Shown one piece after another: positions 37,412 to 48,735 of a stretch of 64,000 nt of DNA; the first letter of the stretch is position 1, and every line of letters starts with the position of its first letter. The notes under the pieces were generated by a model. It ran no database searches and was not told the DNA's origin. It saw only the letters and a list, made by a program, of their open reading frames with translations. The translations under genes were made by a program, and so were the position numbers. Location of the stretch: NCBI GenBank assembly GCA_040954595.2, contig CM082590.2:744001-808000 (forward strand), in the 5' to 3' direction. The DNA is from Balanoglossus misakiensis (lineage: Eukaryota; Hemichordata).

Positions 37412-37631
37412 TAAGATATACAAAACCATACAAAAAATAAAATTCACCATAAACCTGAGTAGATCAGTATGATAACTGCTGAAACTGATGTATGTGTATT
37501 TATGAAAGACAATTACATTTATTTATTTTGTAACAATCTGTGATACTAGCAAAATTTAATAGATACAATTCTGCATTTTGGGTGTTAAAAACAAATATTT
37601 CATGTTTTAACTAAAGTCAATAAGTCCTTAC

Positions 37632-38612
37632 CTGGAACACTCTCATCAAAGTCTAGGCTCTGATAGTGATTCTCAAAGTAGTGAGCAAGTAGAATCATTG
37701 GGCCATCCCCACCCGGTATAATTTCTTGTACTACATCACTAGCATCGCCGTCAGGAGAACTTGTGACTACAAGTATGTCATGCTTAATGTATTCTGCTGT
37801 TTTCGTGACAACAATATGGTCCACATAAGAGCTATCTCTAGCCATTTCATCTACATAGTCTTGCCATGTCTTGGATGAAGTATGGTTAAGAAGATGAACG
37901 GCATCTTTCTGAAATTAAAGGAGGGAAATCACATTTAGGTATAAATTCACATCCCTACTACCCTGGCAATGCAACTTTCTGGAATTTGATGTTGAACCAA
38001 GAAAACAAACAAACAAAACAAAACAAAAAATCGATCATACTTTTACAGATGACAGAGGCAAACTATAGATATATGTATGCCACAGTTGCACTATGTAAGT
38101 GTTTTTGTTTGTGTTGTTATCTGAACACAGAAAGATGCCCAGGCATGGCCGTATCATAGTACAATCTTGTTACTTGTACAATCTTTTTAATTGTGACAAT
38201 GTCCCCAACTATATAAGTCCTGATAAGTTACATCAACATGTATCAAAAGTATCTGTTCTGATCAGTTTTCACTGTCAATTAATTGGTTTCACACACACAA
38301 TAATGCTTCTTTAACACATAGACACACTGGTCCTAATTTCAAGCTGTCTGAGCAAAACATTATAATCACATGCACTTACATCTTCAGGGTGATTGGAAAT
38401 GGACTGTACCACTTCTCGTCGTAGTTGTATGTGATTGATACTTGATAATTCATCTATACGCTTCAGCTGGTCTGCGACAGCATGAAAGAAGCAGTTTCCA
38501 TCACCTGGTGTGGTTCCACGCATTTTTAGGCCAAGTCTATGAATATTTCTTAGTAGAAGCTCACGGGTGATTGGAATATCTTTCTTTATGTCATCTGTAG
38601 CAGTCTTCGAAT
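37632..38612 (-). CDS. OTU cysteine protease exons
   Basis: Two exons (38612-38380 and 37908-37632; phase 0 junction HPED/KDAV) form the OTU domain of about 165 residues. The catalytic loop is PGDGNCFFHAVADQL, with Asp and the nucleophilic Cys. The helix QLRREVVQSISNHPED follows, then YVDEMARDSSYVDHIVV and the C-terminal LLAHYFENHYQSLDF, whose NHY His is the general base in the family. All the canonical OTU residues appear present, so an active deubiquitinase is plausible. The protease sits at the C-terminal side of a transposase-like region. Upstream exon 39220-39101 is a short linker. Confidence 0.88.
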
Positions 38613-41600
38613 CTGAAATGTAATAGAACATTCATGGTGGATAATGACAAGATCACATGGTATCGCTTTATCCCCTGGCCACTCCCCTTTACTGACTACG
38701 TATATAAGTGCTGCATTTTAGGGTGCTGTTTTGAGACTGTAGGACTAAAATGGGGCTTATTTATTTTAGGTTGATTATTCAAAAATTGAATTTTCCCTAC
38801 AACAATTGAAATCATTTTATTTGGTGCACGACAGGTCTTATGATGAAATACTCCACAATTTTGCTAGTTCAAGAGGGGGTTATCATGAACTATAACTTAC
38901 TTCCAATGTCCGACTTGGCACAAAATACGCAGTTCTGTGAACATGGCACAACATAAATACTACAACTATAATGGGTCCAGGGACCTTTTAAATAATTGCC
39001 TGGTAATGTGGGGTCTAGCTAGGTGAAAGCATTGGCTGCACACTCCAACCACAGCTTGTGACACACACATCCCCCACCCCCATTCAACATATTTTATCAC
39101 CTTGTTTAACAGTTCCATACAATTTTCTGCTCGTATCTTTGGTATTACTGTGAAGATTCTTATGGACTGATGTGACAGCACAAACCGGGTCAGTTTGGTC
39201 TAATGCTGCCTTGCTCAAGTCTGAAATGAGGGTTAAACAAAAAATATGTTGAAAATTTACGCTACCGACAAATAAGAATGTCACCTTTAATAACACACAT
39301 CAGTTGAATTAGACACAACTTCAACATTTTTTTTAAATATTTTGTAACACTTCTTATCTTCAACATATTTCAGAATACATTGTATGCTCCTATATAAATG
39401 TTGACAAAATGAGTCATAACATGGGAAATTTATAATACAATGTCTACCAGGTGGGCTCAGACTTGTATTTTGACATATAGTTATATGAAACCATCCTAAT
39501 TCTGACTTTAAATGAGATCTAAATGGATCTTGATGGATGTTCAATATTATCAAGGTTCATATTAATGCATCTTGTCAAAACTAAAATATAAATTATATAA
39601 TTATCAAATATAATCTGTTAAACATCCCACTCGCGGTTTTGTCAAAAAAAAAGAAAAAAAAGCACACAAAATGAATCGATTTTGTTGCATTATCTGTCTG
39701 GAACAACACACTTTAAAGGCACGTAAGCTGCAACTGGATAAACAATTAAAGTTTTAAATAATCTCATATATGCTTTTAATTATGACTATTAAATGCTATT
39801 TCATGATAATATTTTAAGCTCAACACTTATTTATGACAAAATGGCCAAAAATTAAAGAAAAACGAAAATTCCTGCAATTTAAAAAAAAGTGCAATATTGC
39901 AATGAAAAATGAAAATCAGATGTCTCAGTGGTGTACATTTACTTCCATGAGCTCATGTGGATGAGATCATGTTTTGTTTATGAAGTTTCACAACCGGAAA
40001 TGCGACATTTTCATTGTTTCTTGCATTTTCCCACGGTGGCGGCCATAATCGCTTGCGGCAAAGCTTTATTATTTATCTGGTTAAAACTTTCCTATGCACT
40101 CATATTTAGGGTTTATAATGCTTGTGTATTGTTCACTGCTTTCATCTGCATGGACTAATGGTAGTGCAGTTTGAAAAAAAAATTATGAAAATTATCCCAA
40201 AAGTTACAGCTTACGTGCCTTTAAGTTTGATAGGAAACATGAAAGGACATACTGACTAACTATGTCTCGCATCCTTTGCACGACCAATTACTGGTAATGC
40301 AGCCAACTTACCTTTGGCCTGGCACACAAAAGCTCTACCATCATCACCAATACTAACTTTCCCACCACTTTGTTTCTCCATTTCCTGTGTATATCTTTCA
40401 TTGATTGATTGGTTTTGTAGGTGTACAGCCAATCTTAGAGTAAAGACATGGTTTGTACTTCCCATGCTATCGATGAAGTACGTGTCTCTCCCCAAACTTC
40501 GAAAGATCTGTTCCTCTGCCTGAGTGTTAGTTTGCCCACACAACTCTGGGACTAATGTTACACGTCTCAATATTTCTCTGCGTGACTTACAGTTTTCTTG
40601 ATGGAACCAATCAAAGAGAGATAAGGTAGCTGTACTCCTTGTAATGGGATGGATAGGAGGCGAGGAGTAGTTGTGTTCTGCTACAATGACACGTTCTAAT
40701 TGGTTGACTTGTGAGTACAAACCAGACTCGAGGTACGGAAGGGGTATCTTCAATTTATTATTCTCTGTAGCTAGAATATTTTCTTCGGTGGGCTCACACA
40801 ATCTCCCTCCACATGGTGAGAACATATTATCCTTCCTCTTGTCTCCATGCTAATAAGTGAGCAATGTCACTTATGACAACTGTTGGTTGCTATTTCAATG
40901 ATAGCAATATATCAACAAAGTCACGAGGACTTTATCCACGCAGGAGGAATTTTATCGCATAGACCACTTTGTGTGGGCATGAGGCACATAACCAGCCACC
41001 TATAGAAGACAATGATACATAATATTAAAAACAGTAACAACTGACACCTAACCATTCATTCGATAAAGTACTAGCAGATTCCATGTCATATATTAACATG
41101 TTTGCTACCATGAAATGGTGTGATGAAATGGTGCAGCTATTTTCAAGAAGGGATAAAGGGATTGAATTGAAGTTGAAGCAGATCAAGCACATATATTTGA
41201 ATGTTGTGTTGTCAAAACATCTCAGTACTTTTGGAAAGGATGGTTTCAGATATATGATGACATAACAAAAATAAGGCTTGTCCATTTTCTACATTAATCA
41301 CATTAAAAAAATAAAAATCGACATGCCTCCCATAAGTAACAACCCCCGAAAACAGCTCACTCACGTGAGCCAAAAATCTGATTCAGACATACGAATCTGA
41401 ATCAGAATCTGATGTGAGCTAAAAATCCAATTCAAAGTAAGAATCTGAATCTGAAACCTCTGTTGGATTCACAATGACAAACTAGTTCCCAGACTCTCGC
41501 CAAGCGATCGGCTGCGAAAGAGTCTGCGTAACTGAGACGAGTCTAGCTTGTCCTCCAACCATTAATCATGCTACATTTCATAATAATACAGTCAACCGTT

Positions 41601-44600
41601 TTTAAGAAATCGTTCCCACAGACAAAAAGATAGACAGACACATGGACAGAAGCACAACAAAACCTCCGCTTACGGGAGGTAAATACTAGTATGCAGTCAT
41701 AGCTATTGACTTGAAGTAGTCCTGCCAACTTCAAACTATCTAACATCAATCCTTCTGAGTTTTGCTCGCCTTTTTTCAGCACTTACAGCCGTTCTAAGAA
41801 AGGTTCCGGCAGTCAATTTAACAACTTGACTTGCAACTTAACAAGTCATTTAGCAAGATTACTCTCCACTTTGCAATGCGTCTTGCTGATAACGTTAGGT
41901 TCAACACAGCAGGAGTTATCTTTTATAGACCCAGAAGCCCAGGCAGAATTACATTTGGAAGATACAATTTTTGCTAGCGTGTACCTTCTGTATGTATCTT
42001 CCTTTTTTTCCTTTACAATATCTTGAATGACAAATTAAATGTTGTCATGGAGTTGGTAAAATATAAAAATAACATATGAATAAAGATTATCGGTTAATAA
42101 AGGTATTGTAAAATAAAATAAGATATTGTATAAAAAAGGGAAGATACACGCAGAAGGTACATGCTCACAGAAATGGTATCTTCCAAATGTAATTCTGTCT
42201 GGGCTTATCAGAAGCTTCTGCGTCTATAAAAGATAACTCCTACTGTGTTGAAACTAACGTTATCAGCAAGACACATTGTAAAGTGGAGAGTAATCTTGCT
42301 AAATGACTTGTTAAGTTGCAGGTCATGTTCTCAATTGACTGCCCAAATCTTTCTTAGAATGGCTGTAATTATCAAATCAGATATGTTTGTATGTAAATAC
42401 CTGATTTTCCCCATAACTTGGCAAAGACTTTATTGAATGAGCCTGGTTCTTTTAGGGTTTCGGCAAGGCGTTTCACACAGTCAATCCTCGAACCAGCATC
42501 ACTTACTCCAGATTTTCTACAGTATTTTTTTCACTTCAGACACGTAGTAGAAATAAATTACAATATAAGGTGGTAAAGTTGACAAATACAAGTAACAAGT
42601 CATTGCCAATGACCTAAACACCTTGAAATAGGGAGGTCACAATCATCTCTCCGATTATAATACACTTTATTTTGTCTTTGACGTATTACAGGGATGGCAC
42701 TTGTATTTGGTACACCAAAGTAGGTCATTACTTTAGTAATTTAACAGACATATGGTGACATGCCACCCCAAATTCCACAGCAAAATGTTTTTCCCTCTCT
42801 GCAGGAGCAACATCATACTGGGGATAAAAATGCATTAACTGTATCAATACAGTACCAAGTTATCTTGTACATATCATCCTCGCTGTTCTTTTAGCCTCAC
42901 CTTTTTGTCACTCAGCAGGTCTAGGAGCAGGTCCTCTGAGAGGTCTTCATTTTCCACCTCAGACTCATGGAAATCATCTGGTGGACATTTTTTCCACTCT
43001 GTGTTGACAACTGTTTCAGCCCGTGACATGGGGGTTATCCAAGGCGCCCAGAATGAGAGTGATGGCTTCAATCTGAGCGCCCGATCTTTTGCATCTGCAA
43101 ATGGAAAAACAAAAAGTAAATGGATCCATTTTAATGGATATGATACAACCTTAAACCAGTGGTACATTACTATCTAAATAGAAGCATTGTATTATGTCAT
43201 AATAAGTCACTGTCATTCACATCACTAGTAAATCTCAAGTCAGAACATGTATAATCTCTGAATTATGGCCACGGGCACACAAATTTGTATACATAATACA
43301 TTACATCATCAGAAAATTCTGGATATGTGAACATACAGGTATAAAACCAAAGTGCGATTCAGGAAAATGTATGAAGGCAGTGTAATGTTTCACACACAAG
43401 GATACAAATTAAAACAAATCGATTTCATGCTACACATAATACTACCCTGGCACAGACTAAACTCTGAAACACTCCTATACTTTCTCAACTCCTTGGGGAG
43501 CATACAACCGGTACAGCAACAAGGTGCAACAGAGTACAAGACAGCAGACCCCTTTAACAGACAGGTATACTGAGGCAGTGTACCAAATTACCGTGGTTCA
43601 AATCTTGCCCAATGACTTTATAGCACAAAATGGCACAAATGGCACAAATGGCAATAACAGAGCAAAAACCACTGTTCTGCAGATTTCAATGTAGTATCTT
43701 AACCACTCAGCTATCATGATTCAACACTGTTAGATTTTTTTACCACCAGGCCAGACCATCATCACACAGTTCAAAAAATGATCAAAACCATGAGACTCGT
43801 GTTGATAAAGGCTTTTGCGAATACAATACCAAGTTTCTAGCATGTACTGTCCTTACTCCTTGCCAGTTCAGCCATTAAACAAACACTAATGAAATGGACA
43901 CTTGGTGGTCAAATTGGATTGTATCACAAAACTGACGTGTGTTATGCGATTGTGCTTCACACTTGTGCAACGTTTGTAACATTAATAAATGATGGTATAT
44001 ATATATACTAAAGTTAACAAGCAGTACCTGGTATGAAACCTCTAGCAATCACCTCCTTGTGTATTCTTCCCCAAAATGCATCCACATCGACAGTGTCACA
44101 TGTGTTATCATGTTTAGAGTCAGTGGCTGTAACAGGACACAACAAACAATAACAGACTGCTTTAAAATTTGTTATGGATATAAAATGATAGACTTAACAA
44201 GATTAGACAGCACATTCAATCATCTTCAATGCTTATCACAAATCACTTATTTGTGTAACCCTAACACTTTCACTCCAAGGAAGTCCTTGTAATAATAGAT
44301 AAACTTTTCTTTAATGGCCATTTAAAAACATTTAAGAATCAATAAGTAAATTGTTGTTTGTGTTCAGATCCAAATAAAGAGGAGATACAAACTGTACTGA
44401 GAAAAAAGGCTTTTGGTTCTAAAGTTGTGGCAGGAAGTTTCTTCATGCAGATGAAATACAAGTTGATACAGTACCTGCTAGATCAAACGCAGTTTTGCAG
44501 TTTAAATCCATTATGAGGACGGCTGGATAAAATCCACATATTACACAGTTGAAGTCATATTTAGAAGTAGTCAAGGCTTCAAAATGAAGATCTGCATTTC

Positions 44601-47600
44601 GGACCTCACTCTTTTTTACAGGTAGATTTGTCCCAGTGAAATCTTCAAGTGTTGAACGTGTTCTTCCAATGGCAGTATGGTTCTGTTTGAGGTTAATGTA
44701 AGGTTGATACAGCATTATATTTAAAAGAAATAAATATGCTATGTCACAGAGCAAAACAATGTTTGTGGATTTTCACACTATATAAACTTTGCTGATTGAT
44801 TAATTGATTGATTGATAGATGTATGTACACACATATATTGATATGGTCAATGCAATTTGATACAATGAATGCATATGTCAAATGTTAAAATTATATTCTT
44901 AGGTACATGTTGCTGTGTATCACACATTTTGCCCTGTGTAAGGGAGGGGGGAGGTGGAATAGTCGGAATACATTTTAGCACAAAGGGGGATAATATGAGT
45001 CAAGGTCATTCTTAAACATTTGCAAAATAGACTTTAGTTGAAGGAGGGATTTCTTTATAGAGGTTGGCTAACCACCTGGCTGAGTGAAGAGATGGATGAT
45101 TGGTAGCTACAGTAGATGGGGCAGGTCAGGTTACGAGTATGTATATTTTGCAGGTTGTGGGACACTGGGTTGCACGTCACTACGGGCTAAAGTGCGGGCC
45201 ACTACAAAATTGTACTTTCACCAAATTTTCAGTTTATAGGTTACTGCTGGCAACAGTGCAGGCCAAAGTGTAGGCCACTTCCACTCTTACCAAGGTTCAG
45301 ATTGCAGGTCACTGTGGGCCAAAGTGCGGGTCACTACTTGTACCAAGGATTTTCAATTATAAATGTCAGATTACAGATTACAGAATTTACATTTAATTAC
45401 ACATACACATAATGTACAATTCCCTTTATTACATGTACATACCATCACATTCAATGGATTGTCTAAAATGAGTTGTAAGATGTCGTTGCAATTGCCATCT
45501 TTGTCCACCTTTGAAGCGGCTGGTTGGACAAAATGGGCATTTGAATTCGTCAGATTCCTGGCCAGACAAATAGGCATCCAAGTCACTTCTCCTATGAATA
45601 ATTGTTTTGCGCATCTGTAAAAACAATTATTATAAGAATATAAGTTATAATACATGTATGTCACAACATCAAAAATAACTTCAACAAGTCACTGGTCAGT
45701 GACACACTACCTGCTAAACTGGGGTTTAATGAACTTAAAGTCATTGTTCTGATGTACTGACAGTCATTGTTACAATCAAAACTGTTAGATTTATTGTTTG
45801 TGACATATAAAAAGTGATAGCATGTCACCAACTTGACATGACATCTGTTCAAGCATGTCTGAGTGGTGGCTCTGGACATAAAAAACAACACAAACGAAGT
45901 GGCGGACTGCTGGCCATACTGGGTCATATCACAATGAAAATTGGACAGGCACATATATTTCATAGTACACTGTCCAAACACCAGCTTTGAATGGGTTTCT
46001 TTCAAGTATGTCAGATTTATGGTTCTTGGCATTCCAAAAAAACACAAACAAAATGGCCGACTGGCGACCATATTGGATTATATCACAAAATTATTTGAAA
46101 TGCATATCTATGCCATTGTGGTCCATACTTCTACCAAGTTTGAGAAAAATTGGGAAACGTTGAAGTATCACTTTATAAAATGTTGATTACCACACCGTAA
46201 AACCAAGCATATCCTAACACTGTACAAGCATTTACAATACAGATTTTAATAAATATCAGTTCTGTGATGATAACTTTTTTTTCACACACTGTAATTAAAA
46301 CTGGCAAGTGAAAAGTGACTTTAGAACATTAGCTGAAGTGTGATGGACAGTTACCTGCATAGTCTGATATGATGCAGGTACAAAGCCAGGTACTTCACTC
46401 ACTGATGATGGTTTATTTTGATTTGCTGAAAGAATCATAATAAATAAATAACTGTAAGGTTGTAGAATGGAAAATCACATGACAACGTTGACAGTGCATG
46501 GTAAGTGTGTCAATAAGCAATGTGACAACTTGCTGTAACATTGAGATGTTGTTATAAACTTTGATAGCTTACTTGCTGACTGTCTCTGTGGTTGAGGTAG
46601 AGCAACAACCCCAGGGTGTGTGGATGAACTTGCATCTGATGCTGGTACAAAGCCAGGTACTTCACTCACTGATGGTTTATTTTGATTTGCTGTAAGAATC
46701 ATAATAAAAAAATAATTTTAAGGTTGTCGAATGGACAATCACATGACAACATTGACAGTGCATGATAAGTGTGTCAATAAGCAATGTGACAACTTGCTGT
46801 AACATTGATATGTTGTTATAAACTTGGATAGCTTACTTGCTGACTGTCTCTGTGGTTGAGGTAGAGCAACAACCCCAGGGTGTGTGGATGAACTTGCATC
46901 TGATGCTGGTACAAAGCCAGTTACTTCACTCACTGATGGTTTATTTTGATTTGCTGTAAGAATCATAATAAAAAAAATAATTTTAAGGTTGTAGAATGGA
47001 AAATCACATGACAACATTGACAGTGCATGATAAGTGTGTCAATAAGCTATGTGACAACTTGCTGTAACATTGATATGTTGTTATAAACTTGGATAGCTTA
47101 CTTGCTGACTGTCTCTGTGGTTGAGGTAGAGCCACAACCCCAGGGTGTGTGGATGAACTACGGTCTGTTGTGTTTGTACCAGTGGTAATGACTGGTGTTG
47201 TACTGGAAGCGTGAATATTTGGTAGCATTGGAGGCATTCCATGAGGTATTAGTGGCTGTCTGAAACTAGGTGGTAGCAATGGCATACCCGGTGGTGGAAA
47301 AGGCATTCTTGGAGGTGGTGGTAGATTTGGTGGTCCTTGTCGAATTGGTGGTGGTTGTCTGACTCCTGGCCTAGGCATAAAACCTGGGGGTGGTTGTCCA
47401 GAAGGTGGCTGCATCTGTAAGAGTCATGATGTATCCATGGTTACATGGGAGATAACTGTGAAACTCCCATGTTACAGCCTTTGACAACTAATAATCCAAA
47501 GTATTTGAAATAAACCAAATAGATTGACACCTGTGGATAACTTGTTATTCATATGTCTACTATAGTGTGTTGTCCTTCTATCAAGTTTTAGATAAATTAC

Positions 47601-48731
47601 AACAATCATGTCAAAACCATTGGTCTGCACTTGGAAAAAAATGAAAAGGAGGGTCCTCTGGCAGCCATGTTTGATCAGATTGTGATACACATGAACAAGC
47701 ATATATGTTTCAAAACATTGTTCTTATACCAAACTCATATTGGATTGTATCGATGTCAATTACTAATTTGTATGATCAGTTATTTAGCATCTCTTCCCAT
47801 ATGGTTCAGATAATTGAAGTTCCACTTTATAGAATTCCAGTTCCGTGATGATAACTTTTTTCTCACACACTGTAATTAAAACTGGCAGGTGAAAAGTGAC
47901 TTTAGAACATCAACTGAAGTGTGATGGACAGTTACCTGCATAGTCTGATATGATGCAGGTACAAAGCCAGGTACTTCACTCACTGATGATGGTTTATTTT
48001 GATTTGCTGAAAGAATCATAATAAATAAATAACTGTAAGGTTGTAGAATGGAAAATCACATGACAACATTGACAGTGCATGATAAGTGTGTCAATAAGCA
48101 ATGTGACAACTTGCTGTAACATTGATATGTTGTTATAAACTTGGATAGCTTACTTGCTGACTGTCTCTGTGGTTGAGGTAGAGCAACAACCCCAGGGTGT
48201 GTGGATGAACTTGCATCTGATGCTGGTACAAAGCCAGTTACTTCACTCACTGATGGTTTATTTTGATTTGCTGTAAGAATCATAATAAAAAAAATAATTT
48301 TAAGGTTGTAGAATGGAAAATCACATGACAACATTGACAGTGCTTGGTAAGTGTGTCAATAAGCAATGTGACAACTTGCTGTAACATTGAGATGTTGTTA
48401 TAAACTTGGATAGCTTACTTGCTGACTGTCTCTGTGGTTGAGGTAGAGCAACAACCCCAGGGTGTGTGGATGAACTACGGTCTGTTGTGTTTGTACCAGT
48501 GGTAATGACTGGTGTTGTACTGGAAGCGTGCATATTTGGTAGCATTGGAGGCATTCCATGAGGTATTAGTGGCTGTCTGAAACTAGGTGGTAGCAATGGC
48601 ATACCCGGTGGTGGAAAAGGCATTCTTGGAGGTGGTGGTAGATTTGGTGGTCCTTGTCGAATTGGTGGTGGTTGTATGACTCCTGGCCTAGGCATAAAAC
48701 CTGGGGGTGGTTGTCCAGAAGGTGGCTGCAT
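37632..48731 (-). CDS. Proline-rich / C2H2 zinc finger / HMGXB3-like / OTU protease gene
   Basis: Minus-strand exons, 5' to 3': 48731-48419, 48270-48154, 48006-47936, 47414-47102, 46953-46837, 46689-46573, 46425-46355, 45614-45443, 44682-44475, 44126-44028, 43094-42901, 40849-40312, 39220-39101, 38612-38380 and 37908-37632. All have GT-AG borders. Phases agree except the 45443/44682 junction (phase 1 against 0; an alternative acceptor GACATAG/CATA about 60 bases upstream of 44682 would fit). Product order: Pro/Gly-rich repeats, one C2H2 finger, a middle region resembling HMGXB3, whose C-terminus is KDZ-transposase-derived, then an OTU domain with GDGNCFFHAVADQL and AHYFENHYQSL. OTU enzymes remove ubiquitin from proteins using that Cys and His. 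The 3' end is unresolved: exon 37632 ends in phase 1 with no stop. The start is taken as ATG of 48731, possibly preceded by a 5' UTR exon near 52633. Confidence 0.75.
39713..40224. mobile_element. MITE with TTAA ends (family 1, copy 1)
   Basis: It is bounded by TTAA at 39713-39716 and 40221-40224, followed inward by inverted repeats AGGCACGTAAGCTGCAAC and AGGCACGTAAGCTGTAAC. It is 512 bp, with no transposase. It shares an interior with the copy at 58899-59401 (for example ATGGCCAAAAATTAAAGAAA, GGCGGCCATAATCGCTTGCGG split, AAAGCTTTATTATTTATCTGG split). TTAA is the target of piggyBac-type transposases; assignment is inference. It lies in an intron of the OTU gene. Confidence 0.85.
40312..44682 (-). 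CDS. HMGXB3-like / KDZ-type region of the OTU gene
   Basis: Exons 44682-44475, 44126-44028, 43094-42901 and 40849-40312. Recognisable stretches are KYDFNCVICGFYPAVLIMDL (a CxxCG-type site), FWGRIHKEVIARGFIP, LKPSLSFWAPWITP, PCGGRLCEPTEENIL, then ATLSLFDWFHQENCKSRREI, LRRVTLVPELCGQTNTQAEE and YFIDSMGSTNHVFTLRLAVH. From memory of the family this order matches the C-terminal half of HMGXB3 and its invertebrate relatives, which derive from KDZ DNA transposases. I did not identify a complete catalytic triad, so activity is not implied. It may be a domesticated, DNA- or protein-binding module. Confidence 0.6.
41783..42368. repeat. Long-arm foldback element in an intron of the OTU gene
   Basis: The arm 41783-42024 is mirrored by 42120-42368 around a loop of about 95 bp. 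Matching pairs include TTACAGCCGTTCTAAGAAAG / CTTTCTTAGAATGGCTGTAA, AACAAGTCATTTAGCAAGAT / ATCTTGCTAAATGACTTGTT and AAGATACA / TGTATCTT around ACGCAGAAGGTAC. The arms differ by occasional substitutions. The 66-codon open frame in the left arm has no known homology. Confidence 0.88.
45153..45350. repeat. Tandem repeat, about 66 bp unit
   Basis: Three diverged units contain GGTTGCACGTCACTACGGGC, TAAAGTGCGGGCCACTAC; GGTTACTGCTGG, CCAAAGTGTAGGCCACTT; and GCAGGTCACTGTGGGCC, AAAGTGCGGGTCACTAC. They lie in the intron between the zinc-finger exon and the following exon of the OTU gene. Confidence 0.65.
45443..45614 (-). CDS. C2H2 zinc-finger exon of the OTU gene
   Basis: The exon follows acceptor TTTTTACAG and ends at donor GATG/GTATGT. 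It encodes RKTIIHRRSDLDAYLSGQES then a single finger, FKCPFCPTSRF...WQLQRHLTTHF, with the two Cys spaced by two residues and two His spaced by three. It joins in phase 0 to the upstream YQTMQ exon. A lone finger is more often structural or protein-binding than sequence-specific for DNA. Confidence 0.75.
45780..46200. repeat. Dispersed ~150 bp repeat, two tandem diverged copies
   Basis: Blocks near 45895-46040 and 46045-46190 share AAATGGCxGACTGGCxACCAT, GGATTATATCACAA, a GTCCA(A/T)AC word and CCAAGTTTGAGAAAAATTGG or its variants. A third related block lies at 47640-47830 (GGCAGCCATGTTTGATCAGA). The latter two positions fall in introns around the exon duplication. Confidence 0.5.
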
Positions 48732-48735
48732 CTGT
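46260..48735. repeat. Nested tandem duplication (1581 bp and 264 bp periods)
   Basis: The block 47844-48735 and the block 46263-47420 are nearly identical over exons and introns. The 71-nt exons lie 1581 bp apart and the 313-nt exons 1317 bp apart. The difference of 264 bp equals the distance between the two 117-nt exons at 46573 and 46837. So a larger duplication was accompanied by a separate duplication of one exon with its intron. Intron identity is high, including CACACACTGTAATTAAAACT and GGTTGTAGAATGGAAAATCA, indicating recency. Confidence 0.85.
46355..48731 (-). CDS. Proline-rich N-terminal exons of the OTU gene (duplicated set)
   Basis: The exons are of three kinds. A 313-nt exon (phase 0 to 1) encodes MQPPSGQPPPGFMPRPG, PPPRMPFPPPGMPLLPP and SSSTHPGVVALPQPQRQSA. 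A 117-nt exon (phase 1 to 1) encodes NQNKPSVSEVxGFVPASDAS and again THPGVVALPQPQRQSA. A 71-nt exon (phase 1 to 0) ends PGFVPASYQTMQ. The order is 313-117-71 then 313-117-117-71. The complete set is phase 0 to 0 and the 117-nt exon is phase 1 to 1, so each copy can be inserted or skipped without a frame change. The sequence is disordered, Pro/Ser/Gln-rich and lacks a known fold. Confidence 0.8.
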
